Source: Promicromonospora iranensis (GTDB lineage: Bacteria; Actinomycetota; Actinomycetes; Actinomycetales; Cellulomonadaceae). From it: a stretch of DNA of 64,000 nucleotides. Below the pieces are notes generated by a model. It worked only from the letters and a program-made list of their open reading frames with translations. It was not told the DNA's origin and did no database searches. Shown here in pieces: positions 17,321 through 31,191 of this stretch. Positions within the stretch are counted from its first letter, which is position 1. Every line of letters starts with the position of its first letter. Location of the stretch: NCBI RefSeq assembly GCF_028994775.1, contig NZ_JAJQMN010000012.1:112013-176012 (forward strand). The letters run 5' to 3'. The translations under genes were made by a program, and so were the position numbers.

Positions 17321-18757
17321 TCAGACGACGCTGCGGCCGTCGACGTGCGAACCGATGCGGTGCACCAGGATCGAGTTGGTGGTTCCCGGCACGCCGACCG
17401 GCGCACCCGAGACCACGACGACCAGGTCGCCCTTCTCGGCGAGGCCCTGGTCCTGCAGGGTCAGGTCCACCTGGTCGACCATCGCGTCGACGTTCTCGAC
17501 CTTCGGCACCAGGTACTCGGTGGTGCCCCAGGTCAGGGCGAGCGTGTTGGCCACGTGCTGCTCCGGGGTGAAGGCGAGCAGCGGGATGGACGAGCGCAGG
17601 CGGGACATCCGGCGCGCGGAGTCGCCCGACTGCGTGAACGTCACGAGGTACTTGACTCCGAGCGTCTCGCCGATCTCGGCGGCGGCACGCGTGATGGCGC
17701 CACCACGCGTGTGCGGCGTGGAGCCGAGGGGCGCGATGCGCTCCCGGCCTGCCTGCTCGGTGGCCTCGATGATCCGGGCCATGGTCTCGACCGTGACGAT
17801 CGGGTAGTCGCCCACCGACGTCTCACCGGACAGCATCACCGCGTCGGCGCCGTCGAGCACCGCGTTGGCGCAGTCCGACGCCTCGGCGCGGGTCGGCGTC
17901 GGCGACGTCGTCATGGACTCGAGCACCTGCGTGGCGACGATGACCGGCTTGGCGTTGCGCCGCGCCATCTCGACGATGCGCTTCTGCACGAGCGGCACCT
18001 GCTCCAGCGGCATCTCGACCGCGAGGTCACCACGCGCCACCATGACACCGTCGAACGCGGCGATGACCTCGGCGAGGTTCTCCACGGCCTGCGGCTTCTC
18101 GATCTTGGCGATGACGGGGACCGTGCGGCCCTCCTCCTCCATCACGCGGCGGACGTCCTCGTAGTCCTTGGCGGACCGCACGAACGACAGCGCGATGAAG
18201 TCGGCACCCAGCTTGAGGGCCCAGCGCAGGTCCGACTCGTCCTTGTCGGACAGGGCAGGCACGGAGACCGCGACGCCGGGCAGGTTGATGCCCTTGTTGT
18301 TCGAGACGGGCCCCGGGACCTCGACCTCGGTGATGACACGCGGCCCCTCGACGGCGGTGACGCGCACGCGCACCTTGCCGTCGTCGATCAGCAGCGGGTC
18401 GCCCACCTGGGCGTCGTTCGGCAGACCCTTGTGGGTGGTCGACACGATCTCCCGCGTACCGAGGATGTCCTCGGTCGTGATGGTGAAGGTGTCGCCCTTG
18501 TTCAAGAAATGCTTTTCGTCTCCCTCGAACCGGCCGAGCCGGATCTTGGGGCCCTGCAGGTCGACGAGTACGGCGACCGATTTTCCGGCCGCCTTCGCGG
18601 CCTCTCGCACGTGACGGTAGACCGCCGCGTGCGCCTCCTGCTCGCCGTGGCTGCGGTTGATCCGCGCCACGTTCATGCCGGCGTCTACGAGTTCCCGGAG
18701 CATCTCCGGGGACTCCGTGGCGGGTCCGATGGTGCACACGATCTTGGCTCTGCGCAT
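17321..18757 (-). CDS. pyk: Pyruvate kinase
   Basis: 478 residues. Starts R-R-A-K-I-V-C-T-I-G-P-A and carries the family signature I-A-K-I-E-K-P with the catalytic Lys, followed by the M-V-A-R-G-D-L-A-V-E metal/substrate region; the C-terminal allosteric domain is complete. It converts phosphoenolpyruvate and ADP to pyruvate and ATP. The N-terminal K+/substrate motif reads R-I-N-R-S-H-G, with Arg where many homologues have Phe or Leu. It follows gltD by 70 bases with a hairpin between them. TAGGCT ending six bases before the ATG suggests its own leaderless promoter. Confidence 0.97.
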   Translation of the reverse strand: MRRAKIVCTIGPATESPEMLRELVDAGMNVARINRSHGEQEAHAAVYRHVREAAKAAGKSVAVLVDLQGPKIRLGRFEGDEKHFLNKGDTFTITTEDILGTREIVSTTHKGLPNDAQVGDPLLIDDGKVRVRVTAVEGPRVITEVEVPGPVSNNKGINLPGVAVSVPALSDKDESDLRWALKLGADFIALSFVRSAKDYEDVRRVMEEEGRTVPVIAKIEKPQAVENLAEVIAAFDGVMVARGDLAVEMPLEQVPLVQKRIVEMARRNAKPVIVATQVLESMTTSPTPTRAEASDCANAVLDGADAVMLSGETSVGDYPIVTVETMARIIEATEQAGRERIAPLGSTPHTRGGAITRAAAEIGETLGVKYLVTFTQSGDSARRMSRLRSSIPLLAFTPEQHVANTLALTWGTTEYLVPKVENVDAMVDQVDLTLQDQGLAEKGDLVVVVSGAPVGVPGTTNSILVHRIGSHVDGRSVV

Positions 18758-18763
18758 GTCTCC

Positions 18764-18769
18764 AGCCTA
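18764..18769 (-). promoter_or_regulatory. Leaderless -10 of pyk (TAGGCT)
   Basis: TAGGCT ends six bases before ATG 18757. The alternative ribosome site GGAG sits only two bases from the ATG, too close to be useful. Confidence 0.55.
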
Positions 18770-18776
18770 GGCAGGT

Positions 18777-18792
18777 GGGCGCCGCAGCGCCC
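18777..18792 (-). terminator. Short hairpin between gltD and pyk
   Basis: GGGCGC-CGCA-GCGCCC, six perfect base pairs, 36 bases after the gltD stop. The same palindromic stretch sits inside the rpsA promoter spacer, so it may be an operator rather than a terminator. Confidence 0.4.
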
Positions 18793-18827
18793 TGTGGGGG
18801 TGAACAACTCCCGGGCGGGTTCTCCGG

Positions 18828-20310
18828 TCACGAACGCAGAGCGAGCGTGCGCGGACGCACCGGGGCAGGCAGCTCGGTGCTGCCCTGCAGGTAGGTATCA
18901 GCCGCGGCGGCCGCAGCACGGCCCTCCGCGATGGCCCACACGATGAGGGACTGCCCGCGACCGGCGTCGCCGGCCACGAAAACTCCGGGCAGGCTTGCAG
19001 CGTAGTCGTCGCCGCGCGCCACCAGACCACGGTCGGTGATCTCGATGCCGGTCTGCTCCTCGAGCACGCCGGTCTCGGGGCCCGTGAAGCCCATGGCCAC
19101 GAGCACGAGGTCCGCGGGGATCTCCCGCTCCGTGCCAGGGGTGGCGGCACGACGGCCGTCGGCCAGGTACTGGGTCTCCGCGACCTTGAGGGCACGAACG
19201 TTGCCCTCGGCCCCAGGTTCGGAGCTGGGCACGAACTCCACCGTCGACGCGAGGTAGGTGCGCTCGCCGCCCTCCTCGTGCGAGGTCGAGACCTCGAACA
19301 GGATCGGGTCGGTCGGCCACGGCTGGTTCGCCGGACGCTCGAGCGGCGGCTTCTTGCCGATGGCGAGGGTGGTGACGCTCGCGGCGCCCTGGCGCAGCGC
19401 GGTGCCGAGGCAGTCCGAACCGGTGTCGCCGCCGCCGATGATGACCACGTGCTTGCCGGCAGCCGACGGCGCACCCTCCGGCAGGACGTCCGGCGTGCCG
19501 GCGCGGACCGCCTGGTTGGCGGGCGTCAGGTAGTCCATGGCGAAGTGGATGCCCGCCAGGTCGCGGCCGGGCAGCGCCAGGTCGCGCGGCACGGTGGCGC
19601 CGGTGGCAACCACCACGGCGTCGAACCGGCGGCGCAGCGCGTCCCAGCTCATGTCCGTGCCGATCGCGACGCCGGTCCGGAACCGGGTGCCCTCTGCCTC
19701 CATCTGCGCCAGCCGGCGGTCGATGTGCAGCTTCTCGAGCTTGAAGTCCGGGATGCCGTAGCGCAGGAGGCCGCCGACGGCGTCGTCCCGCTCGTAGACG
19801 ACGACGGTGTGGCCGGCGCGCGTGAGCTGCTGCGCCGCGGCGAGGCCGGCAGGGCCGGAACCGACGACGGCGACCGTGGAGCCCGTGAGCCGCTCCGGGA
19901 CGTGCGGCGTGACCAGACCGCGGGCGAACGCCTCGTCGATGATCGAGACCTCGACGTTCTTGATGGTCACCGCGGGCTGGTTGATGCTCAGCACGCAGGA
20001 CGACTCGCACGGCGCCGGGCACACGCGGCCGGTGAACTCCGGGAAGTTGTTGGTCGCGTGCAGGCGGTCGATCGCGTCGGCCCACTGCCCGCGCCAGACC
20101 AGGTCGTTCCAGTCCGGGATCAGGTTGCCCAGCGGGCAGCCCTGGTGGCAGAACGGCACGCCGCAGTCCATGCAGCGGCCGGCCTGCTCCTTGAGGAACG
20201 GCTGCCCGTCCTCGCGGTGCGCGTGGGTGTCCTTCCAGTCGCGCAGCCGGACCTCGACGGGCCGGTTCGGCGGGAGCTCCCGCTCGGTGACCTTGAGGAA
20301 TCCTCTGGGG

Positions 20311-20318
<8 letters not shown>
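18828..20318 (-). CDS. gltD: Glutamate synthase (NADPH) small subunit
   Basis: 496 residues. N-terminal cysteine clusters C-M-D-C-G-V-P-F-C and C-P-A-P-C-E-S-S-C bind the two 4Fe-4S centres; then an FAD-binding V-V-G-S-G-P-A-G-L and an NADPH-binding I-G-G-G-D-T-G-S. The subunit passes electrons from NADPH to GltB. The frame extends to 20420, but GTG 20318 is preceded by GGAGG and overlaps the gltB stop by eight bases, the expected coupled arrangement. Length matches the beta subunit of other bacteria. Confidence 0.96.
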
Positions 20319-24882
<4,564 letters not shown>

Positions 24883-24896
24883 GGGTCCTCACAGGC

Positions 24897-24912
24897 ACCC
24901 GGCCGTAGCCGG
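24897..24912 (-). terminator. Small hairpin in the lgt-gltB gap
   Basis: Arms CCCGGC and GCCGGG with a CGTA loop, 15 bases before the gltB ATG. It may end lgt transcription or lie in the gltB leader; it is short and lacks a T tract. Confidence 0.3.
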
Positions 24913-24997
24913 GCGCAGTTCCTTGCGATGGTCCGGGACGACGGCGGCCCGGTCGGTCAGGGGGCTCGTCGTCCGGTGGTCCCGGCGGCCGTGCCCC

Positions 24998-26098
24998 TCA
25001 GGTGCGCGCGGAGGTGTCCGCGTCGGACTCCTCCACTGCTGCTGTCTTCTCTTCCTCCGGCTCGGCAGCTGCCTCGCCGGTCCCTTCACTTGCTGGGTCA
25101 CTTACTCGTTCGCGTACTGAGTCGCGCGCTGGGTCAGGCTCCGGATCAGCCTCAGGTCCGGCCGACGGATCATCCCCCTCCGGCCGCAGCCGAACCGACT
25201 CTTCCCTGGTGGGGAACTTCCGAGCCAGCACGATCGAGACCACCAGGGCCGCGAGGCCCAGAAGGATCGACGTCCAGACGTTGAGGCGTAGCCCCAGCAC
25301 CAGCTCCGCATCGTCGATGCGGAGCATCTCGATCCAGACCCGTCCGAGAGTGTAGAGCAGGACGTACGCCCAGAATACCCGTCCATGACCCAACTTGAAC
25401 CGACGGTCGAGAAAGAGCAGAACCCCGGCCATGGCGAGGCACCACAGGAGCTCGTACAGGAACGTCGGGTGGAACAGCGTGCCCTCCGGGTACGCCACGC
25501 CCGTCGCCGGGTTCGACACCAGGTACTCGGCGTCGATCCGCAGCCCCCACGGCAGCTCGGTGGGCCGGCCGTACAGCTCCTGGTTGAACCAGTTTCCGAG
25601 CCGGCCGACGGCCTGCGCGACCAGCAGACCGGGCGCGACGGCGTCGGCGAAGGACGAGAGCCGGACGCCCTTCTGGCGGCAGCCCAGCCAGGCTCCGACG
25701 GCGCCGAACGCCACCGCGCCCCAGATGCCGAGGCCGCCCTCCCAGACGTAGAGCGCCTTGATCGGGTCGCCCCCGCCCGAGAAGTTCTCGCCGAAGTACC
25801 GGTCCGGCGAGGAGAGCACGTGGTAGATCCGGCCCCCGACGATGCCGAACGGCACCGCCCAGAACGCGATCTCCAGGACGTCCTCGGGGTCCCCGCCACG
25901 AGCCTTCCAGCGCCTGGCGGTCATCCAGAGGGCGACGGCGATCCCCGCGAGGATCGCCAGCGCGTAGGCGCGCAGCGGGAAGATCCCGAGGTACCAGGTG
26001 TGTTCGGAGGGGCTGGGTATCTCGGCGACCACGGCAGCGGACAGCAACGCAGGCAGCTCAGCGGACAGCGGAGCCGACAGGGCGGTCAGCAGCGTCAC
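24998..26098 (-). CDS. lgt: Prolipoprotein diacylglyceryl transferase
   Basis: 366 residues, seven membrane helices. The Lgt signature A-V-G-R-L-G-N-W-F-N-Q-E-L-Y-G lies near the middle, with H-P-T-F-L-Y-E later. It transfers diacylglycerol from phosphatidylglycerol to lipobox cysteines, the first step in maturing lipoproteins such as the two encoded in this window. The last ~80 residues are a charged, repetitive Glu/Asp/Pro/Ser tail absent from E. coli Lgt. The GTG start overlaps the trpA stop by four bases (GTGA); the trpA-lgt linkage is common in actinobacteria. Confidence 0.96.
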   Translation of the reverse strand: MTLLTALSAPLSAELPALLSAAVVAEIPSPSEHTWYLGIFPLRAYALAILAGIAVALWMTARRWKARGGDPEDVLEIAFWAVPFGIVGGRIYHVLSSPDRYFGENFSGGGDPIKALYVWEGGLGIWGAVAFGAVGAWLGCRQKGVRLSSFADAVAPGLLVAQAVGRLGNWFNQELYGRPTELPWGLRIDAEYLVSNPATGVAYPEGTLFHPTFLYELLWCLAMAGVLLFLDRRFKLGHGRVFWAYVLLYTLGRVWIEMLRIDDAELVLGLRLNVWTSILLGLAALVVSIVLARKFPTREESVRLRPEGDDPSAGPEADPEPDPARDSVRERVSDPASEGTGEAAAEPEEEKTAAVEESDADTSART

Positions 26099-27027
26099 GG
26101 GGCCTCTCCGGATGTCGTCGCGCCGCCGGGCGCGACGGCAGCGGGTGTGTCAGTGGGCGCGGTAGCGCGCGCAGACCGTACCCCGGCCGCGAGGTCTTCC
26201 GTCACCTCGGCCAGATTCCTGAGACGGGCGGTCCACTCGTCCTCGGTCAGCGGGCCGTCCGACAGCAGCGGGCGCACCATCGCCGACCCGACGATGACAC
26301 CGTCGGCGAAGCGGCCCACCTGGGCGGCCTGCGCACCGGTGGAGACACCGAGGCCCACGCAGACGTTGACGGCGCCGGCCGCGCGGGTGTCGGCCACGAG
26401 CTGCTCGGCGCGCGAGCCCACCTGGTTCCGCTCCCCCGTGACGCCCATGAGCGACGCCGCGTAGACGAACCCGCGCGAGGCGCCGACGGTGAGCCGCAGC
26501 CGCTCCGTCGTCGAGCTCGGGGCCACGAGGAACACGCGGTCCAGCCCGTGCGCCTCGCTGGCGGCCAGCCAGTCCGCGGCCTCGTCGGGGATGAGGTCGG
26601 GCGTGATCAGACCGGCGCTGCCCGCGGCGGCCAGGTCGCGCGCGAACGCGTCCGCCCCGTACTTGAGCACGGGGTTCCAGTAGGTCATGACCAGCACGGG
26701 CACGTGCGGCGCGTACTCGGTCAGCTCCCGCACCACACGGAACACGTCCCGCACGCGGGCACCCGCGTCGAGCGCACCCTGCGCGGCGGCCTGGATGACC
26801 GGGCCGTCCAGCACGGGGTCGGTGTACGGCACCCCGAGCTCGATGATGTCGGTGCCGTGGTCGATCAGCGTCTTGAGGGCCTCGACCGACCGGTCCACCG
26901 TCGGATAGCCCACCGGCAGGTAGCCCACCAGCGCGGGGCGGTTCTCCTGCTCGCGCAGGCGGGCGATCAGATCGCTCGTGCTCGACCCCGTCTGCGGCCC
27001 GGTGGCCGGCTCTGTCACAGTGCTCAT
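26095..27027 (-). CDS. trpA: Tryptophan synthase alpha subunit
   Basis: 310 residues. The TIM barrel shows the catalytic Glu in [10 protein letters not shown] and the Asp of P-Y-T-D. It cleaves indole-3-glycerol phosphate and feeds indole to TrpB through a channel. ATG 27027 overlaps the trpB stop by four bases (ATGA); the longer frame to 27894 is an alternative frame through trpB. The last ~35 residues (Ala/Thr/Pro/Gly) extend beyond the usual barrel end. Confidence 0.96.
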   Translation of the reverse strand: MSTVTEPATGPQTGSSTSDLIARLREQENRPALVGYLPVGYPTVDRSVEALKTLIDHGTDIIELGVPYTDPVLDGPVIQAAAQGALDAGARVRDVFRVVRELTEYAPHVPVLVMTYWNPVLKYGADAFARDLAAAGSAGLITPDLIPDEAADWLAASEAHGLDRVFLVAPSSTTERLRLTVGASRGFVYAASLMGVTGERNQVGSRAEQLVADTRAAGAVNVCVGLGVSTGAQAAQVGRFADGVIVGSAMVRPLLSDGPLTEDEWTARLRNLAEVTEDLAAGVRSARATAPTDTPAAVAPGGATTSGEAP

Positions 27028-28298
27028 CCCCGGCCCTCCTGCCGCTCGAGCTCTTCCGTCGCCACGCCCTCGTCGAGCAGCCCGAACCAGCGTGCCGCCG
27101 TCGCCACGTCCTTGTCGCCGCGACCGGAGAGGTTCACGAGGATCAGGAGCGGCTCGCCGTCGGGTCCGGTGCGGCCTTCCGCCGCCGCGGCCTTGCCGAC
27201 CCGCATCGCGCCCGCGAGGGCGTGCGCCGACTCGATGGCCGGGATGATCCCCTCGGTGCGGCACAGCAGACGGAACGCCTCCATGGCCTCGTCGTCGGTC
27301 ACCGGCTCGTAGGTCGCGCGGCCCAGGTCGTGGAGCCAGGCGTGGGCCGGGCCGACGCTCGGATAGTCCAGGCCGGCCGAGACGGAGTGGCTGGGCAAGG
27401 TCTGGCCGTCGTCGTCCTGCAGCAGGTAGGAGCGCGCGCCGTGCAGCACACCCAGGGCGCCGCCGCTGAACCGGGCCGCGTGGCGCCCCGACTCGATACC
27501 CTCGCCGCCGGCCTCGAACCCGCGCAGCTCGACGCCCTTGTCGTCGAGGAACGCGTTGAAGATGCCGAGCGCGTTGGACCCGCCGCCCACGCACGCCGCG
27601 ACCACGTCGGGCAGGCGGCCCGCGCGCTCCAGGAGCTGCTCGCGCGCCTCCTCGCCGATGATGCGGTGGAACTGGCGCACCATCTCGGGGAACGGGTGCG
27701 GGCCCGTGACGGTACCCAGCAGGTAGTGGGTGGTCTCGACGTTGGCCACCCAGTCCCGCAGTGCCTCGTTGATCGCGTCCTTGAGCGTGCGCGAGCCGAT
27801 CTTCACCGGCACGACCTCGGCACCGAGCAGGCGCATGCGCGCCACGTTCAGCGCCTGGCGCCGGGTGTCCTCCTCGCCCATGTAGACCACGCACTCGAGG
27901 TCCATCAGGGCTGCGGCCGTGGCGGTGGCGACGCCGTGCTGGCCGGCCCCCGTCTCCGCGATGAGGCGCTTCTTGCCCATGCGCTTGACCAGGAGGGCCT
28001 GGCCCAGCACGTTGTTGATCTTGTGCGACCCGGTGTGGTTCAGGTCCTCACGCTTGAGGAACACGCGCGCGCCGCCCGCGTGCGCGGCGAACCGCTGCAC
28101 CTCGGTCAGCGCGCTCGGCCGGCCCGTGTACTCCCGGTGCAGGCGCTGCAGCTCCGCCGCGAACTCGGGGTCGTCGGCCGCCTTGCGGAACTCGGTGTCC
28201 AGCTCGTCGAGCGCGGCGATGAGCGCCTCGGGCACGTAACGCCCGCCGTACTCGCCGAAGTACGGACCGGAGACGTCGGACAGCTTCACGTCGGTCAC
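27024..28298 (-). CDS. trpB: Tryptophan synthase beta subunit
   Basis: 424 residues. The PLP lysine motif is [11 protein letters not shown] and the phosphate loop is G-G-G-S-N-A. It condenses indole with serine. A GTG at 28298 begins V-T-D-V-K-L-S-D and is preceded by AAGGGG about six bases upstream; 11 bases separate it from the trpC stop. Open sequence further upstream lies inside trpC and is not used. Confidence 0.95.
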   Translation of the reverse strand: MTDVKLSDVSGPYFGEYGGRYVPEALIAALDELDTEFRKAADDPEFAAELQRLHREYTGRPSALTEVQRFAAHAGGARVFLKREDLNHTGSHKINNVLGQALLVKRMGKKRLIAETGAGQHGVATATAAALMDLECVVYMGEEDTRRQALNVARMRLLGAEVVPVKIGSRTLKDAINEALRDWVANVETTHYLLGTVTGPHPFPEMVRQFHRIIGEEAREQLLERAGRLPDVVAACVGGGSNALGIFNAFLDDKGVELRGFEAGGEGIESGRHAARFSGGALGVLHGARSYLLQDDDGQTLPSHSVSAGLDYPSVGPAHAWLHDLGRATYEPVTDDEAMEAFRLLCRTEGIIPAIESAHALAGAMRVGKAAAAEGRTGPDGEPLLILVNLSGRGDKDVATAARWFGLLDEGVATEELERQEGRG

Positions 28299-28309
28299 CT
28301 CGGACCCCT

Positions 28310-29125
28310 TCAAGCCGGACGTACGGACCGCAGCGACGGGTGCGAGCCCGCTGCGACGAGGTCGGCCACCGAGGCGCGCGGGGCGCCGTCGGTCACCAGA
28401 GCCTCGCCCACCAGAACGCCGTCGGCGCCGGCGCGAGCCATCTCCATCACGTCGTGCGGACCTCGGATGCCGGACTCCGCGATCTTGATCACGTCGTCCG
28501 GGATGTACTCGGCGAGGCTGCGGAACAGGCCGCGGTCCAGCTCGAGGGTCTTCAGGTTGCGGGCGTTGACGCCCACCACCCGCGCCCCGGCGTCCACCGC
28601 CCGGCGGACCTCCTCGAGGTTGTGCGCCTCGACCAGGGCCGTCATGCCGAGCGAGTGCACGCGCTCGACGAGCGACTCGAGCACCGTCTGCTCCAGGGCG
28701 GCCACGATGATCAGCACCAGGTCGGCCCCGTGCGCTCGTGCCTCCCACACCTGGTACGGCGTCACGATGAAGTCCTTGCGGAGCACCGGGACGTCGACCC
28801 GGCCGCGCACGGCGTCCAGATCGGCGAGCGAGCCGTTGAACCGGCGCTGCTCGGTGAGCACGGAGATCGCGGACGCGCCGCCCGTCTCGTACTCGACGGC
28901 GAGCGCCGCAGGGTCGTCGATCGACGCGAGCGAGCCCTTGCTCGGGCTCGAGCGCTTCACCTCGGCGATCACCGACACGGCGTCCGCCTGCTTCAGACGG
29001 CCGAGGCACTCGAGAGCCCCGGGCACCGCGGTGGCACGCTCCTTGAGCGCGTCGAGAGACACGCGTGCCTCACGCTCCGCGAGGTCCTCACGAACCCCCG
29101 CGACGATGTCCTCCAGGACCGACAT
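28310..29125 (-). CDS. trpC: Indole-3-glycerol phosphate synthase
   Basis: 271 residues. TIM-barrel IGPS with [10 protein letters not shown] near residue 55 and R-K-D-F-I near residue 115, both carrying catalytic lysines, plus A-E-S-G-I and G-V-L-V-G-E at the C-terminal phosphate site. A single-function enzyme with no TrpF fusion. ATG 29125 has GGGGAGG eight bases upstream. A -10-like TACGAT about 80 bases before it suggests a separate trpCBA transcript. Confidence 0.95.
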   Translation of the reverse strand: MSVLEDIVAGVREDLAEREARVSLDALKERATAVPGALECLGRLKQADAVSVIAEVKRSSPSKGSLASIDDPAALAVEYETGGASAISVLTEQRRFNGSLADLDAVRGRVDVPVLRKDFIVTPYQVWEARAHGADLVLIIVAALEQTVLESLVERVHSLGMTALVEAHNLEEVRRAVDAGARVVGVNARNLKTLELDRGLFRSLAEYIPDDVIKIAESGIRGPHDVMEMARAGADGVLVGEALVTDGAPRASVADLVAAGSHPSLRSVRPA

Positions 29126-29202
29126 GTAATGAGCCTCCCCGTGCCCTTGCTCTGCCCTCGTGCTACGCCTCGTACGTTTGCCGGGGCGATCGCCCCATGG
29201 CC

Positions 29203-29236
29203 ATCGTAGGCGGATCCAGGGTGTGGTCCTGACCAC
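29203..29236 (-). promoter_or_regulatory. Candidate trpCBA promoter with operator-like palindrome
   Basis: TACGAT (29203-29208, minus strand) may be the -10. A perfect palindrome, GTGGTC-CT-GACCAC (29223-29236), begins 15 bases upstream and would cover the -35 position, as a repressor site would. The leader up to trpC also holds the 14-bp palindrome GGGGCGATCGCCCC at about 29182-29195 but no run of Trp codons, so classical attenuation is not supported. Confidence 0.4.
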
Positions 29237-29275
29237 TCCCGGACCGTGAGACGACGTCCCGTCAGATCCCGGGCC

Positions 29276-29296
29276 GGGAGTCGTCCGAGGACTCCC
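29276..29296 (-). terminator. Hairpin between the DUF2752 gene and trpC
   Basis: Arms GGGAGTC and GACTCCC with a 7-base loop, about 60 bases after the DUF2752 stop. Possibly ends the trpE-side transcript. Confidence 0.35.
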
Positions 29297-29356
29297 TGGG
29301 GATCACCTGGTCGGTCCGGGGCCGGGGTTCGCGGTCAGATCCGGGTCAGGCGCAGG

Positions 29357-29839
29357 TCAGGTCCACGGGGTCAGGTAGGGCTGCAGGCCAGGGAGGTTGC
29401 GCGCCACGAAGAACGCCAGCGCGACGCCGAGGGTGACCCAGCCGGCGGTGCTGGACAGGCCCTTGACGGGCCGGCCGCGTGCGGCGGCCACGAGCCACGT
29501 CAGCCAGAGGACCACCACGACGGGGGCGGTCACGGTCCACAGCGCGTTCGCCGACCAGGCGCCGGCCAGGTCGAGGTGCGCCAGATCGTGCGTGGCGCGC
29601 AGCCCACCGCACAAGGGGCAGGCCAGGCCGGTCAGCTCCAGCAGCGGGCAGAACCCGTAGGACCCGCGCACGTGCGGGTCGCGCAGCGCGACCAGCAGCG
29701 TGGCCGCGCCGACCGCCGCGCCGGCGAGGAGCGGCGCCCGGAGGGCCGAGGTGCCGGTGGACCGGGCAACGGGCTGAGCGGCGGGCCCCGCGGCCGGCGC
29801 GGGTCCGGGCTCGGCGTCGATCTCAGGAACCGGGCTCAC
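29357..29839 (-). CDS. DUF2752 family membrane protein
   Basis: 160 residues with three to four predicted membrane helices. The family hallmark C-P-L-C-G-G-L-R-A sits between the second and third helices, after G-F-C-P. The function of the family is not established; its paired cysteines suggest metal or disulfide chemistry. The GTG start overlaps the upstream gene by 17 bases. It commonly accompanies trp clusters in high-GC actinobacteria. Confidence 0.75.
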   Translation of the reverse strand: MSPVPEIDAEPGPAPAAGPAAQPVARSTGTSALRAPLLAGAAVGAATLLVALRDPHVRGSYGFCPLLELTGLACPLCGGLRATHDLAHLDLAGAWSANALWTVTAPVVVVLWLTWLVAAARGRPVKGLSSTAGWVTLGVALAFFVARNLPGLQPYLTPWT

Positions 29840-30113
29840 CCGCCACGAACCGGGCGACGAGCAGCACGATCACCACGGCCAGGATCGCCAGCGAGATCCA
29901 GCCGAGCACGACACCGGTCAGCGCCATGCCCTCGTTGTTCGCCTCGCCCGCGCGCACGGCGCGACGGCCCTGGTTGCCGACGATGATGGCGGGAATGCCG
30001 GTGACGACACCCAGCGCCAGAACGACCGACGCGATGCCCAGCACGAGCGACCACACCCCCAGGTTGTTCCGGGGGTACGCGGCGGGCCGTGCGGGCATCG
30101 CGAGCTCGGTCAT
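29823..30113 (-). CDS. Small DUF4190-type membrane protein
   Basis: 96 residues: a short polar N-terminus, then two hydrophobic helices (about 18-45 and 64-88) joined by a positively charged loop with G-N-Q-G-R-R-A-V. The layout matches the DUF4190 / interferon-induced (CD225-like) membrane protein group. Seven bases separate it from the upstream HGxxPAAW gene. Function unknown. Confidence 0.7.
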   Translation of the reverse strand: MTELAMPARPAAYPRNNLGVWSLVLGIASVVLALGVVTGIPAIIVGNQGRRAVRAGEANNEGMALTGVVLGWISLAILAVVIVLLVARFVAGEPGS

Positions 30114-30120
30114 CGTGGAC

Positions 30121-30381
30121 CTACCGCTGGACCTTCTTCTGGCCCATGCCCAGGTTCCGCAGCACCAGGCCGACGATCAGCGAGACGCCGACCACGACCA
30201 GGCCGACCGTGAACATGACCAGCCCCGACGGCGACGACGCGGCCAGCACGAGGCCGAACGCGGAGATGAGCGCGCCGAGCGTGATGCCGGCCATCGTCAC
30301 CCACGCGGCGACCGTGTGGCCGTGGTTCGTCGGCGGGACGCCCGGCGGCAGGTAGGCGATCTCGGGCTTGTTCTCGGTCAT
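30121..30381 (-). CDS. HGxxPAAW family membrane protein
   Basis: 86 residues. The N-terminal motif N-H-G-H-T-V-A-A-W is the mark of this actinobacterial family (consensus HGxxPAAW). Two membrane helices and a basic C-terminus follow. It is typically found next to the Trp-associated membrane protein gene, as here. Role unknown. Confidence 0.75.
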   Translation of the reverse strand: MTENKPEIAYLPPGVPPTNHGHTVAAWVTMAGITLGALISAFGLVLAASSPSGLVMFTVGLVVVGVSLIVGLVLRNLGMGQKKVQR

Positions 30382-30441
30382 CGCAGGTTGGTGCCTTTCG
30401 TGTCGTGCGGTACGCGCTCAGCCTAACCGCTCAGCGTCAGG

Positions 30442-31191
30442 TCAGCGGCCCGTCGGGTCATCGCCCCGGGACAGCGCGTCCCAGGCGTCGTGGGGATCGA
30501 TCTCGTCGTCGTCCTGTCCTGCGGCGTCCGGCCCAGCGGTGTCCGGCCCAGCGGCGTCCGGCCCAGCGGCGTCCGGCCGGACGGCGCTGCCCCGCTCGCC
30601 CGCGGTGCCGGCATCGTCTCCCGCGGAGGTGCCGGCGGAGACGCCGGCAGGGGCGCCTGGGGCGACGGTTCCCCCGACACCCGGGGCCGTGGCGCCGGCC
30701 GTCGCGGTCCGGTCCGCGCGCTCGTGCCGGCCGGAGGTCTCCGCCCAGCCGCGCGCCGCGACCGCTGCCCAGACCGCCACGACGACCGCGAGCACCCCGG
30801 TGGCGACCGCGGCCCACGGCCAGGCGGTCAGCGTGACCGGCGACGTGAGCTCGGTGACACCGCTCGTCGCGGACGCGGCGGCGGTGGCGGCGGGCGTGGG
30901 GTCGCCGACGACGACGAGCGTGCTCGCCACCACCAGAACCCCCGCCGCCGCGGCGACCACGAGCGCCACGTACCGGGCGACGCGCCCCGTGAGCGCGCAC
31001 GCGATGCCGGCGGCCAGGAGCACGAGCGCTCCGGCGCCGACGCCCGGCGCGGCGGAGGTGCCGACGGCGGCCACCGCCACCTCGGGCTCCAGCGCGGTCG
31101 CCACGGTCGAAGTCACCCAGGTGGGCGAGCCGACGGCGAACGTCAGCCCGCCCAGGACGAGCAGCGCGAGAACGGTGCGGGTGCGAGTCAC
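30442..31191 (-). CDS. Trp biosynthesis-associated membrane protein (TIGR02234-like)
   Basis: 249 residues with four membrane helices in the first ~165. The N-terminal helix is followed by a T-W-V segment, the usual feature of this protein, always found after trpE in actinobacteria. The tail is disordered and contains an A-A-G-P-D pentapeptide array encoded by four 15-base repeats. GTG 31191 overlaps the trpE stop by four bases. Its biochemical role is unproven. Confidence 0.8.
   Translation of the reverse strand: MTRTRTVLALLVLGGLTFAVGSPTWVTSTVATALEPEVAVAAVGTSAAPGVGAGALVLLAAGIACALTGRVARYVALVVAAAAGVLVVASTLVVVGDPTPAATAAASATSGVTELTSPVTLTAWPWAAVATGVLAVVVAVWAAVAARGWAETSGRHERADRTATAGATAPGVGGTVAPGAPAGVSAGTSAGDDAGTAGERGSAVRPDAAGPDAAGPDTAGPDAAGQDDDEIDPHDAWDALSRGDDPTGR
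30521..30580. repeat. Four 15-bp tandem units inside the Trp-associated gene
   Basis: Units of the form GCGGCGTCCGGCCCA repeat four times with few changes. Because the unit is a multiple of three, it encodes an in-frame pentapeptide repeat in the disordered tail. Confidence 0.85.

Noticed and set aside
29126..29202. Possible Trp attenuator in the trpC leader
   Set aside because: The only short frame in the leader (starting M-A-M-G-R-S) has no Trp codon, and no competing terminator with a T tract is visible.
30521..30580. Tandem units considered as a CRISPR array
   Set aside because: The 15-base units are contiguous, without spacers, and lie in frame within a coding region.
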